Of a stretch of DNA of 64,000 bases, positions 13,101 through 21,538 are shown piece after piece (the stretch's first letter is position 1; every line of letters starts with the position of its first letter). The stretch comes from Ditylenchus dipsaci. Taxonomy: Eukaryota > Nematoda > Chromadorea > Rhabditida > Anguinidae. The notes beneath the pieces were generated by a model. It ran no database searches. It had not been told where the DNA came from and was given only the letters and a program-made list of their open reading frames with translations. The stretch lies in the NCBI GenBank assembly GCA_004194705.1, contig SADC01000074.1, positions 124,001 through 188,000 of the forward strand, read 5' to 3'. The position numbers and the translations under genes are program-made.

Positions 13101-14446
13101 CGCGGTTAAACCGCGCGATATGATTGCGGTTTAACCGCGAATTTACGGCTTTTTCAAGTAAATTTTTTTACAGATACGTCATTATAGTAAAAGTAAAAAA
13201 AACTACAGTATACGGTACACAGCATACTACACGCAGAGAGAACAACCCTAATAATTCTTTATTCACTTTTCCAAACAACAAACCCAATAGTGCCCGATTT
13301 ATTTGTTTCAGTTAAAAAATCGAAAATTTACCCAGTGTTTGAGATCAGTTTCAATGTGCCCACTTCTGGATTCACTCTGTTATATTTATTACTTCAGATG
13401 AAGTGTATTTTTTCAAGCTGAAACAGCAAAAAAGGATGTTCTATTATACGGTCGCCAAAATATACCGACTTAGTCTTTGATCTGGAAGATTTTCACAAAA
13501 CATGGGCAGATTTTCTTCTTTTAGACTAAATCGAAAAACTGGTCGTTTTACGTATCGTCCGAAACTAATCGGTGAACATAATTAAGATCATGTGGTGCCC
13601 GATTTTAAATTCGGAAATATTACAGATGTTGTGAGACATAACTAAAAAATTGGAATTACGAACGCTAAATGAATAAATAGTAGACAATATTGACTAGATA
13701 CAACAAGACTTGACTGCATACACAATAGAACAGTTTTTCGAGAAAAACTGTTGCGGACTGCATCTTGCGGTTAACCGCGGTTATTCATTTTAAGTGCGGG
13801 TGATTTTGCGGTGTGGTTTTGCAAAAATTTGCGGTGCGGTTTTAACCGCGATTCAACCGCACCGCAACACTACTCACGACATTGCCTTTTTCTACGAATT
13901 TTTGCTCTATTTTGTTTTGCCTAAAATACCAAAATAATTAGGCGAGTTATGTAGCACTAAGATAAGTTCTATCACAGTGCTACATACAACCTATCAAGTA
14001 ATTTTTTCAAGATATTGGTCAATATCGCTTTTTGTGTCTCAACGATCTCACACTTTCATACCTCTCCACTCATATCGATGTGGCAGAAAAATCTGTCGCC
14101 GCTAGCACCACTTATCATCTGCTCCTCACCACAAAAGCCGACGAAATTGTTGAAGCCAATAAGTGGTTGTATGGGTGGAAACCGTTGGAAATTAGACTTT
14201 GATTCATCATCTTCTGATCCGTATTCTACTTCTCTATCCAAAATTTTGGCGGTTGACAGGTTTGGGGATGTGAATGAGCTAACATTGCTGAATTTTCTAT
14301 TGCTGTTGACTGGTGGACTCTGGTTTGGCTTTGGACTTAGATTTTGATTTGCTGCGCCTGGAGCGTGAAGAATGGTCGCGGATTCTTTCAAAATGCGCAT
14401 ACTGCTTGGTGTCGATGAAGTATTCAGGATGCTGACCAGCTGTTTG
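1186..14446 (-). CDS. CFAP57: Cilia- and flagella-associated protein 57 (WDR65)
   Basis: Axonemal WD-repeat/coiled-coil protein of motile cilia. Exons in transcript order: 14446-14062, 12651-12521, 12408-12218, 12176-12094, 11444-11314, 11265-11067, 7779-7523, 6425-6260, 6205-6101, 5945-5855, 5469-5168, 4555-4367, 4317-4162, 4116-3986, 2876-2723, 2678-2382, 1465-1349, 1293-1186, totalling about 1060 codons (human CFAP57 is about 1250). Splice phase is kept at every internal junction. Family similarity is clearest in the WD half, for example VVISTNKLHFVGTSTGG (near 5250), CHVWADDVTQAYGTNDGK (near 11410) and SVKWSLDSVYIG (near 5920). From exon 13 (4317) onward the protein is heptad-like charged coiled coil. 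The intron at 4161-4117 appears to be GC-AG. The C-terminus is uncertain: the frame stops at 1186 in a short tail, while another frame is open to about 1010. The N-terminus is also unclear: exon 14446-14062 has two long frames, and in the CFAP57 frame the first ATG is at 14400. Confidence 0.87.
2011..2260. mobile_element. 250-bp palindromic MITE
   Basis: Near-perfect inverted repeat in a CFAP57 intron. It opens ACCGTATTTCCTCTAATTTC and closes with the reverse complement of nearly the same bases at 2241-2260. The inner arms around 2065-2190 match over about 50 bases (GAGCTGTGTAAAAAGTGCCTG against its complement). There is no coding content. Related 'ACCGTAT...' starts occur near 39032 and 52091. 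Confidence 0.8.
2879..3193 (-). other. Open frame of 104 codons in a CFAP57 intron, unassigned
   Basis: A minus-strand open frame between CFAP57 exons 14 (to 3986) and 15 (from 2876). It is rich in Arg/Lys/Phe and I recognise no domain. The exon that follows it splices in phase without it, so I regard it as intronic and probably non-coding. Confidence 0.25.
3482..3796. mobile_element. MITE with tRNA-like core, copy 1
   Basis: Inverted ends: the left reads TTAAAGGACCATACTTGTTG and the right is its near complement ending at about 3796; the match continues into AATTTGGCAAATTCAA. The core at about 3617-3665 has a tRNA-like A box (TGGCATAGTAGCGTTGAGTGG) and a B box (GTTCGATTCC). A second copy lies at 22583-22908 in inverted internal orientation. 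Confidence 0.7.
4117..4161 (-). other. GC-AG intron of 45 nt in CFAP57
   Basis: Between coiled-coil exons 4317-4162 and 4116-3986. On the minus strand the intron opens GCAAATTTCAC and closes in AATTTAG. No GT donor in reach restores an intron of the usual 45-56 nt, and the GC donor keeps the frame. Confidence 0.65.
6558..6963. mobile_element. Pogo-like MITE, 'CAGTCGAACCTCGATATAAGG' ends
   Basis: Terminal inverted repeats of about 25 bases: the left reads CAGTCGAACCTCGATATAAG and the right is its complement ending at 6963. Two internal solo copies of the word ATATAAGGTCAC lie near 6860 and 6893. The interior (6586-6801 on the minus strand) has an open frame without recognisable transposase motifs. 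Ends of this type are known from pogo/Tigger-type Tc1-mariner relatives. Confidence 0.75.
7955..8150. mobile_element. Short MITE of the 'TAGCG...ATACCCC' family
   Basis: Begins with TAATATACCCCTCCC and ends with GGGTATATTCCACTAGCGTC. Related sequences with the same internal words (TTAGGCTTAGGC, GTCCCAGACCCCGG) occur at about 27530-27960, 28360-28470, 28920-29090 and 40605-40860. Confidence 0.5.
8815..10149. mobile_element. Fold-back element with CTGCCAGTTGGG repeats at both ends
   Basis: The left end (8821-8870) has three copies of a word around AACTGGCAGCC. The right end (10040-10145) has about seven copies of the inverted word GCTGCCAGTTGGGAGG. Flanks share CTCTAAAA (8807-8814 and 10150-10157), a likely 8-9-bp target duplication. 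It lies inside the hAT-type element 8368-10428. The interior contains fragments rich in CCGGTTCCGG-like words (8930-9250) and the MITE 9371-9813. Confidence 0.75.
9371..9813. mobile_element. TA-flanked MITE with CAGGGTGGCCC ends
   Basis: Ends CAGGGTGGCCCGAATTTTCG and its complement, each flanked by TA, with arms matching for about 150 bases (GCTCATATCTTTTCAAATT and GGCGAGATTTTTG words, both inverted on the right). It sits inside the fold-back element 8815-10149, the innermost layer of a three-level nest. TA duplication suggests a Tc1/mariner-type transposase in trans. Confidence 0.8.
10677..10796. repeat. About 115-bp dispersed duplicate, copy 1
   Basis: Nearly identical to 12803-12920 in the same orientation, sharing TTATTTTGCAACCAAGTAAT through GCCTTTTAGACTGTTC and beyond. 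Differences are limited to homopolymer length and one inserted base. Both lie in CFAP57 introns, in intron sequence 2.1 kb apart. Confidence 0.85.
10858..10930. mobile_element. Miniature pogo-like element
   Basis: Ends CAGTAAAGCGTCGTTATAAC and its near complement, with TA on both outer flanks, enclosing a short centre (GGGACTGACCCTAGGG). It has the same end type as 6558-6963, 17365-17514, 22215-22310, 34138-34222 and 37156-37341. Confidence 0.65.
12803..12920. repeat. About 115-bp dispersed duplicate, copy 2
   Basis: Second copy of the sequence at 10677-10796, in the same orientation. See that entry for the shared words. Confidence 0.85.
13039..13872. mobile_element. hAT-type element with TGCGGTT-word termini
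   Basis: Perfect 11-base inverted ends TAGTGTTGCGG...CCGCAACACTA. The 8-bp duplication CTCACGAC is identical at 13031-13038 and 13873-13880. Subterminal zones carry many GCGGTTTTAACCGCG-like words on both sides (13060-13145 and 13755-13865). The centre is AT-rich without transposase. It is 834 bp, in a CFAP57 intron. Confidence 0.92.
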
Positions 14447-14709
14447 CTGAAATAGGTAGGATTTAGTCAAAACGAAATTTCAAAAAGATTCTTTTTTGTT
14501 GATAATTTTCTCGAAATGGAATCCGGTTGGTAATATTGGCCTGTGCTTGTATCACCAGACACTGAGCCCCATTGCACCAGTTTTTTCACCTTACCACCAG
14601 TTAAAATTATACCCTAATAATGCTCTTTATTTTTTTTTAGCGATTAAAATAGCCAAAAACATCAAATATTGTTTGGGTAGCTTGCGCGAAAACTATAGCA
14701 AATAGCGTG

Positions 14710-15746
14710 CGGTACGTGACAATTTATCACAACGCCGATTTATCACAACGGACAATTTATCACAACTTTTTAAAAAGGGACAATTTATCACATCAGTCAG
14801 AAATGGGACAATTTATCACAACACTGTTAAATCGGACAATTTATCACAATTAGACAAAAAGGGACAATTTATCACAACTTTACCATCTGAACTGGCAATC
14901 AAATAAAAACCTTTATTTCTCCCAAACCCAAAATCAAACAATGAACTTCGTTTTTTTCAACAAACATAACGACAAATTTAGCAACAAATTTACTGATCCA
15001 TAACGATATTGTGGTCTGGCCCTCTCAAATATTCTATCAGATTAGCCCCTTGGTAAAGACTCACTTTGCCCAGGATTCTTCTGTCCACTTCTGCGTAGAC
15101 CTTCCGGTTCTTCGGTGCTGCGACGTGGTGACCACAATGATGTCGTCTTCAAAAGAAACAAAAGCAGATAAGATCATCGGAAGATTAGGGACCACAGGCG
15201 CCTATCGGAGCCTTATAGCATCTTGGAATTTCAATTGGTAGAATATGTTAATCCATCTCATATTCTTCCTGATTATCCCTTCATAAGCACCCCTTCCCTC
15301 CTGCTACCCTCTTGCTGGCACCCCCATCCTGCTATAAACTCACGCCCACCCTCCTTCTCGGGTACTTTCCTGATGTTTTGGTGAGTTTCCAGGTAGTTCG
15401 GGTCCTATCTTCACCCCTTTACCCTGCCAACATCCAGTTCACTAAAAAAATGCAAATCAATTAGCGAACATTGAGCGGAATAAAAATCCAGAGAAAAGAA
15501 ACGCAAGAAAGGGTCTCTAACAAGAAAAAATAATAAATAATAACTGACAGAAATCTTTTCAACCCAAATTTGCTTGAAATTGTGATAAATTGTCCCTTTT
15601 TGTCTGATTGTGATAAATTGTCCGATTTAACAGTGCTGTGATAAATTGTCCATTTCTGACTGATGTGATAAATTGTCCCTTTTTAAGGAGTTGTGATAAA
15701 TTGTCCGTTGTGATAAATCGGCGTTGTGATAAATCGTCCGTATCCG
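14710..15746. mobile_element. Fold-back element with iterated GGACAATTTATCACAAC termini, 9-bp duplication
   Basis: The left terminal block (14710-14880) holds about seven copies of a word like GGACAATTTATCACAAC with 10-15-base spacers. The right block (15575-15746) is its inverted copy, and even the spacers match in mirror order (CAGTCAGAAATGG, TGTTAAATCGG, AGACAAAAAGG). The 9-bp flank AATAGCGTG is identical at 14701-14709 and 15747-15755. The centre (14885-15575) is non-coding by eye. A 9-bp duplication with long inverted ends fits the Mutator (MULE) superfamily. Assignment is inference. Confidence 0.88.
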
Positions 15747-16566
15747 AATAGCGTGGACGGCCGAATAACGTTGCACCTGTATCAGGTTAACCCTGCCTTA
15801 TGGACCAAAGTTCTGTAAATAGCATTTTGTAGAGGAGGAATATAACTATTTTTAAGTGGTTGTTATCCCAGTCATCTTTGAGTTAGGACAAAAATCTGGG
15901 TGAAAGAAGATCGACCTAGATGTTAAAAATGTGTCCATTCGAGAGGATTAAATTTTCGAAAATTACGTACGCAACCATGATCTAAAGTGCGCAATAGAAA
16001 GAACAGAAAAGCGCTTTTCAATAAGTGGTTATTTGCTTGAAAATATAAGCAGGACAAAATTTTACAGTGCATTTGAAAGAATGATAAAAAAATGAACAGT
16101 TTTTTGATTTAGCACTTAAGTTTAGCATGTTAAAAAAGAGCAGTCAAAAAATGAACTACAATGGGTATATTCCTTCTTTTTCTAAAGGCCATTTTACATT
16201 GAAAATCGAAAACTAAAGAGATTTTCAATAAAAAAAAGGCATTTTCTTTACATAAATGCTATTTATCAGGGCCTATCTGTTGTCAGAGGCGTAGCCAGAA
16301 ATTCCTGACAAGGCGGGAACTGCTGTAAAAAACACAAAAAAATCTTGAATAAATCAGCCTTTGGTATTGATACCTATTTTGAGTCTGTAATGCAAAGAAT
16401 CTGGCTGAAACTTTTGTGAAGCTGCAATGCGAATGTTTGATTTGTCATTTTATTTAACTGCTGTGAAAAATCACAAAAAACTCTTAAACAAATATAAGTT
16501 CTTTAATATATTGTTAGAGAAAAATTATTTTTTCAGCAAGCAATCAAATATTAAGGGTCAGTGCCC

Positions 16567-16765
16567 TTAGCTGCAGATAACTATATCGCTATTGCCGATG
16601 TTGACCAATGGCTGACATCCTGGGTTGTTGTATACGCAACACTTTTGGGTGTCTACACAGGCAAGATCTAGTCTAAGCAGAGATTCAGGCACTGGTTACA
16701 CCATTGCCACATTGAGCAACAGTCACTAGCAAGACCAATACCAAGCTGAAAACAACCAACTTCAT
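16567..16765 (-). CDS. Small secreted cysteine-rich peptide, left copy (frame broken)
   Basis: Starts at ATG 16765-16763 with a clear signal peptide (MKLVVFSLVLVLLVTVAQC) and would end at TAA 16567. The span is 199 nt, two bases short of a whole number of codons. Compared with the right copy it lacks one A and one C near 16690-16700. The downstream part reads as a Cys-rich mature region with a CC pair and single Cys residues, loosely like WAP-type secreted peptides. Function unknown. It lies in the left arm of the inverted repeat, with a TATA-like TATATATTGG upstream of the start. Confidence 0.6.
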
Positions 16766-17104
16766 TGTCAAAGTTAAATATACTTTTAATGTTGATGTTT
16801 GGATGGAGGCAGCCAATATATATACTCTTTTTATTGTTCATAAACTAAACTTGAGTGCGATAATATTTATTGCACTTTCCTGAAGAAACAAGCTTAATTT
16901 GCATTATCCCATCACAAAAATATTTTATGGAGTACTATGTGCAATATTTTTGTGGTGGGACAATGCAAATTAAGCTTGCTTCTTCAGGAAAGTGCAATAA
17001 ATATTATGGCATTCAAGTTTAGTTTATGAACAATAAAACGAGTATATATATTGGCTGCTTCCATCTAAACACCATCATTAAAAGTATATTTAACTTATTA
17101 AACA

Positions 17105-17304
17105 ATGAAGTTGGTTGTGTTCAGCTTGGTATTGGTCTTGCTAGTGACTGTTGCTCAATGTGGCGATGGTAGTAACCAGTGCCCTGAATCTCTACTTAGA
17201 CTAGATGTTGCCTGTGTAGACACCAAAAGTGTTGCGTATACAACAACCCAGGATGTCGGCCGTTGGTCAACATCGGCAATAGCGATATAGTAATCTGCAG
17301 TTAA
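17105..17304 (+). CDS. Small secreted cysteine-rich peptide, right copy (frame broken)
   Basis: Head-to-head paralogue of 16567-16765, about 340 bp apart start to start. ATG 17105 is followed by the same signal peptide. As read, the frame stops at 17290, but a homologous stop lies at 17302-17304, and the 200-nt span is one base short of 67 codons. Against the left copy it lacks one C near 17223. Each copy is intact where the other is broken, so either both are decaying or the assembly has single-base errors. A TATA-like box (TATATATTGG) is near 17045. I recognise no precise family. Confidence 0.6.
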
Positions 17305-17364
17305 GGGCACTGACCCTTAATATTTGATTGCTTGATGAAAAAATAATTTTTCTCTAACAATGTA

Positions 17365-17514
17365 CAGTCAACCCTCGATTTATCGACACCCTGGGACCGA
17401 CTAAGGCGTCGTTAAATCGGGGTTCACTTTGACTAAATTTTAGTCAAAGCCAACCAAATTGGCTCATTTTCGGGTGTCGTTAAATGGGGGTGTCGTTAAA
17501 TCGAGGGTCGACTG
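17365..17514. mobile_element. Pogo-like MITE inserted in one arm of the inverted repeat
   Basis: Ends CAGTCAACCCTCGATTTATC and its complement, flanked by TA on both sides. The left arm of the inverted repeat gives the empty site: there the same flanks (CTCTAACAAT...ATTAAAGAAC) are joined with a single TA. The insertion is therefore younger than the arm duplication. Confidence 0.93.
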
Positions 17515-17816
17515 TATTAAAGAACTTATTTTTGAAATGGCATTGTAAGAGTTTTTTTTGTGTTTTTCACAGCGTTCAAATAAAATGATAAATCGAACAT
17601 TCGCATTGCAGCTTCACAAAAGTTTCAGCCAGGTTCGTTGCATTACAGACTCAAAATAGGTCATCAATACCAAAGGCTGATTTATTCATTAAAAAAATTC
17701 TGCCACAGTTTTGTGTTTCTGAGTAGATTCTCAATAAAACGAATAAACTAAAAATGCATTCATTGCTGGTTATTTTGATGATGTAATGTTATCAGACACC
17801 GAGCACAATCACTCAC

Positions 17817-18175
17817 CCTAAACCAAGTAGCACTGTATCTTCTAAGCTTTACAATTAAATCGGCGCTCAGAAATAGATCAGACTTGCCAGTTCCATTGCC
17901 TTGAGATGAGCTATTGCTTTCTGAGCTACTTCTTCTTGCTTCACACACCTTTTTTAAGTTCTTGTGAGTACCAATTTGTTGACTTAAAACACCGCCTTCA
18001 ACATTAGACTTATCACCTTCAAACGAAGAATTAGAAGAATGATCAATGGTGTGCAATACAGGCTTCCTATTATGACTTTTTCGGCTTTTCTTTTGTGGCT
18101 GAACAGGGAAGATTTGTTGGATTTTATTTGAAGTAGCTGAATGTTTGCTCAGAAGTAACAGGCCGAAGTTTACAG
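17817..18175 (-). CDS. Unassigned minus-strand exon, Ser-rich, possibly upstream of CFAP57
   Basis: Open frame ending at a strong donor (GTGAGT, exon end 17817, residues SATWFR). No in-frame ATG is visible and the upstream boundary is uncertain (candidate acceptors near 18145 and 18110). The sequence is basic and Ser-rich, with motif SDLFLSADLIVKLRRYSATW. Its phase-0 donor joins in phase to frame 0 of exon 14446-14062, which continues for 49 codons (FIDTKQYAHFERIRDHSS, then a Ser/Lys/Arg run) to a stop at 14297. That frame differs from the CFAP57 frame of the same exon. It is either a separate gene ending there or a CFAP57 N-terminal extension with an indel. I do not recognise the family. Confidence 0.5.
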
Positions 18176-18459
18176 CTTTTTACGGTCAGCATCGCATTTG
18201 GTTCATTTTCTGCCTTAACAGGACTAGTAATTAAAAGGCGTTATTACTTTAAAACGTGATAGAAACACAAAAAATGACAATTGGAGTTGGAGTAAAATGT
18301 TATTGTGAACACCTTAGTGATAGCCACTTTGGGGTTGTTGCAGGACTTTTCCGACAGCCGGATACAACTTATTGGAATTCATTTTACTTTTCGGGGAGTC
18401 TACTAGATTGGGAGGAAAGTCGTTGGCTCTTTTGGGTTTCAAAATATTATGATTTATAA

Positions 18460-19700
18460 AAATTGCAGCAAAATTTCCGATAGATTGGTAATTAAGGATT
18501 AGAAAGTTTATAAGAAAATTTGCTGCAATCTTTATAGGTCAAAAATATATCCAAAAGTGAATCGAAACTTTCCTTTAAACCTAGTAGATTAAATATTTAG
18601 GACCCAACAGTAAGTTTGTTTGTAACTTATACAGAAGCCTCCTGGTCGCAAATTTTGTAGTGGTCGATATTAGTCAAATATTTTTTGACCAGAGCTAGGA
18701 ATTATAATGTCTGGCCAATAAATGTCAATGAAAAAAATTAAAGTTTCTTGTAATAAAAGAAACGCTTGGCTGAACAAACACTTTTTCTCCACCTACTTTT
18801 GTTGTGTGTTGGCTAATGAAGGATTAGAGTGCCTAGACTTCTGACTGGGATTTATCATTAGTTCTGGACCATTGCTCAGCCAAATATTTTATTCTGTATT
18901 TTTTAAAGTTTTATCTGTAGAAGACTAGTATCCGAGAACTGAAATCGGAAAATGGCTGCACCCCTGATCTGTACCGTTGCCAAAATGTGAAAGAAGTTGT
19001 GGTCAAATGAGTTGGGAAAAAAGATAGCTAAAAATTAGCTAAGCGCCTCTACACCAAAATAAATTCGAAAATTTCCAAGAATGTAAAGGACAAAATTTAA
19101 AATATTTAGATTTTTCAAATTAATGTGATTTGTAGCCTTGGCACGATTTGATCATTTGACTTAATCTGACAATTAAGTAAGATAGACGTCGGGTGTTTTT
19201 TATTTCGCTTTTCCTACCTCTCGCAAAGTTACAATAACGAGAAATTTCTAAAAGTCAGCACACTTATTCTCATAAAGTTTCACTCAATTCGGTAAACTTG
19301 AACAGAATTTTAGAACTTTTATAATAGATTATACCTTCATTTTTCGATGTCAATTCATCCCCAAATGTTGATAAATTTTGTGAAAAAAGTAAAAAAATTA
19401 TGAAAGAATAACAAAAAATATATATAATAACAAAACACGAAGTGGTCAATTTTCTTTCCGACCGCCCCCCCCCGCACCTCGCAAAGAACATAATCCCTTA
19501 ATTTAGCATCGTTACAGAAGGGCTGGGGTTTTTTTTGTAAATTTCATCTTGCAGTAATTATAGAATGGCAGAAAAAAAATTAAAAAACGGAAAAAGGTGA
19601 CAAAAGAAGCGAAAAACGGGTACTGCTCTTAAGCAAATTAAAAGTGACAAATACCACTTTAAAGTATTACACAGGCAGTCCTAAATTAGGGTTAAAAATT
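18460..19700. other. AT-rich intergenic DNA
   Basis: Between the 17.8-18.2 kb exon and the element at 19709 I see no supported exon. Homopolymer runs and short open frames only; the frame at 19270-19491 is in low-complexity sequence. Confidence 0.5.
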
Positions 19701-19708
19701 TTTTAATA

Positions 19709-20450
19709 CAGGATTAGCCTTTTTTTTTTTTTTTAGCCATAACGTTTTGAATTCGCGTTGTTCCAACGAGATCTTGTTTTTATTTGAAAGAAGAGAAAAT
19801 AGGGATTTGTTTGACATTGAAAAAAGTTAAAAAGAATGAAAATTGAGTTTTTAATGGTCTTTTAAAGATTTCGTTAATTTTTTAAAAAGGCGTAACCTCA
19901 GGTTTAATAACAATTCTTTATTGATCAACACAACAATAACTAAGATTGACAATAACGATGTTCAACATTCACTTAACATTCCTGCCCCACACTTCGCCCT
20001 TGAATTTCTATGCATCGGATAATTTTTCATCAAGACGGTGCTCCAGTCCACGCCTGGAATAGTAATGTGAAAAATACACGAATTCATATTGTTTTTCACA
20101 ATTTTGCCAGGGGAGATACTGGATCGGGCGCCCACATTTTACGAAAATCAAAGAAATTCAGGGCAAAGTGTGGGGCAGGGATGTTGAGTGATTGTCCAAC
20201 ATCGTTATTGTAAATCATGGTTGTTGTGCTGTTCAATAAAGAGTTGTGTTTAAGCCTGACCTAACGCCTTTTTTTAAATTAACGAAATCTTCAAACAGCC
20301 ATTAAAAATTCAATTTTTATTAGCTGTTTCTAGTGTCGAATAAATGTTCCATCTTCTCTTCTTTCAAATAAAAACAAAATCTCGTTGGAAAAACGCGAAT
20401 TCAAAAAGTTATGGCTAAAGTAAATGGTCCGAAAATTTTGACCAACCCTG
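19709..20450. mobile_element. TA-flanked palindromic MITE with CAGG...CCCTG ends
   Basis: Mirror arms run the whole length: TTTTAGCCATAACGTTTTGAATTCGCG near 19735 is reversed near 20380-20425, and the central arms (CAACGATGTTCAACATT and its complement, GCCCCACACTTCGCCC and its complement) meet near 20080. Both ends abut TA. Another half copy of the family lies at about 20693-20815, ending CCAACCCTGTA. Confidence 0.75.
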
Positions 20451-20692
20451 TACAGTCAAACCTCTATATAATGGCAACTTTTGGGTACCATCATAAGGTG
20501 CCGTTATACAGAGGTGTCGTTAAATAAAGGTGCCGTTATATAGATGATATAATACTAAGTCGCTATTATGGTAGCAGCGCCCCGGCGCCGGTACCGAAAT
20601 TCTGGAAAGCCTGAGCCAAAGCCATTTTTCCAAAAATCAGCAAAAAGAAGACCATGAAAAGCTCAATTTTTATCATTATCAACTCTTTTCAG

Positions 20693-20815
20693 TGTCAAAC
20701 GAATTCTCGTCTTCTCTTTTTTCGAATTCACAAAAGATCTCGCAAAAACACTGCGAATTTGAAAAGTTATGACCAAAACAAAAAATCCCGGAAATTTTGG
20801 CCAACCCTGTAAATA
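20693..20815. mobile_element. Solo right half of the CAGGGTTGG-end MITE family
   Basis: Words GATCTCGCAAAAACAC, GCGAATTTGAAAAGTTATG and terminal GGCCAACCCTGTA match the right arm of 19709-20450. No matching left arm is visible, except a degenerate mirrored piece just upstream. Confidence 0.5.
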
Positions 20816-21538
20816 ATGACTTTATATGTATATATACCTCTCACAAAAAAACTTTCCTTGGTTTTTTAAAATTTTTTCATAAATTTCATCACTCCCCTCA
20901 TTGTTTTTTTGCAATGTTTTTTTCTTTCGTATGTTTCCATGTTATTTGCCTTTATTGTAATATTTTTCAGACTATTCCGACGGTAATGTCTACTTTTGCA
21001 TATAGAAAAAAGATTTAGTACAGCAAATATGAAGCCAAAAATACAAGGCAACTTTTTAGGGAGGTTGAGAACTCATATAGAGCCTAAATATTCTTAGTTG
21101 CTGATCTGAGTGTATCTTCTGCTTGACCCTTTCGCCTTTTTTGACATGCATCAGCCCACTGCTGCTGTGATCAAAGCTGCGGACAAGACCCATGCCATGG
21201 TCTAAGCAACCAAGTGTGATTAAAAGCTGTTGCTACCAAATAAAAACAATCTATATACTCACTAATTTTAACGTCACTTTTTCACAAAATAAATCTTCTC
21301 AAATAACTGAAAAAAACAATTTCAAATTTGGCGCGTTTTACTTGCAAAACTCAGATGTGAATTTTTCTTGAACAATATTATAGCTGTTATCCATATCTGA
21401 GATAATAATGCTGACTCTCGGTCCAGTTGTTATCACGTATTTGATAAGTTAAGATGTACACTAGCAATTTGACTTTTTTCGGTATATTTATCGCAACTTT
21501 TTTAAGCTATCTGCTGAGCATTCACTCAACCAACTGCT
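20816..21538. other. Upstream region of TNPO3
   Basis: AT-rich sequence with no supported exon. It must hold the TNPO3 promoter and 5' leader, but no TATA box or other element stands out. Confidence 0.4.

Larger units (their letters stand above)
16330..17735. repeat. Large inverted repeat, arms of about 600 bp
   Basis: The arms mirror each other around about 16935 from the peptide genes outward to a word like AAATCAGCCTTTGGTATTGAT (left, about 16355) and its complement (right, about 17690). The right arm is longer because of the insertion at 17365-17514. The spacer is only a few bases (AGTACTATGTGC). The left flank has CAGAGGCGTAGCCAG at 16285, a word seen at hAT-like ends elsewhere (62047). 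Confidence 0.9.

Noticed and set aside
14015..14347. Plus-strand open frame of 110 codons
   Set aside because: Antisense shadow of the CFAP57 exon 14446-14062, which has similarity and splice support.
14710..14885. CRISPR-like array of a 17-base repeat with 10-15-base spacers
   Set aside because: The genome is eukaryotic and intron-bearing, the spacers recur in mirror order at 15575-15746, and exact 9-bp flanks mark a transposon end.
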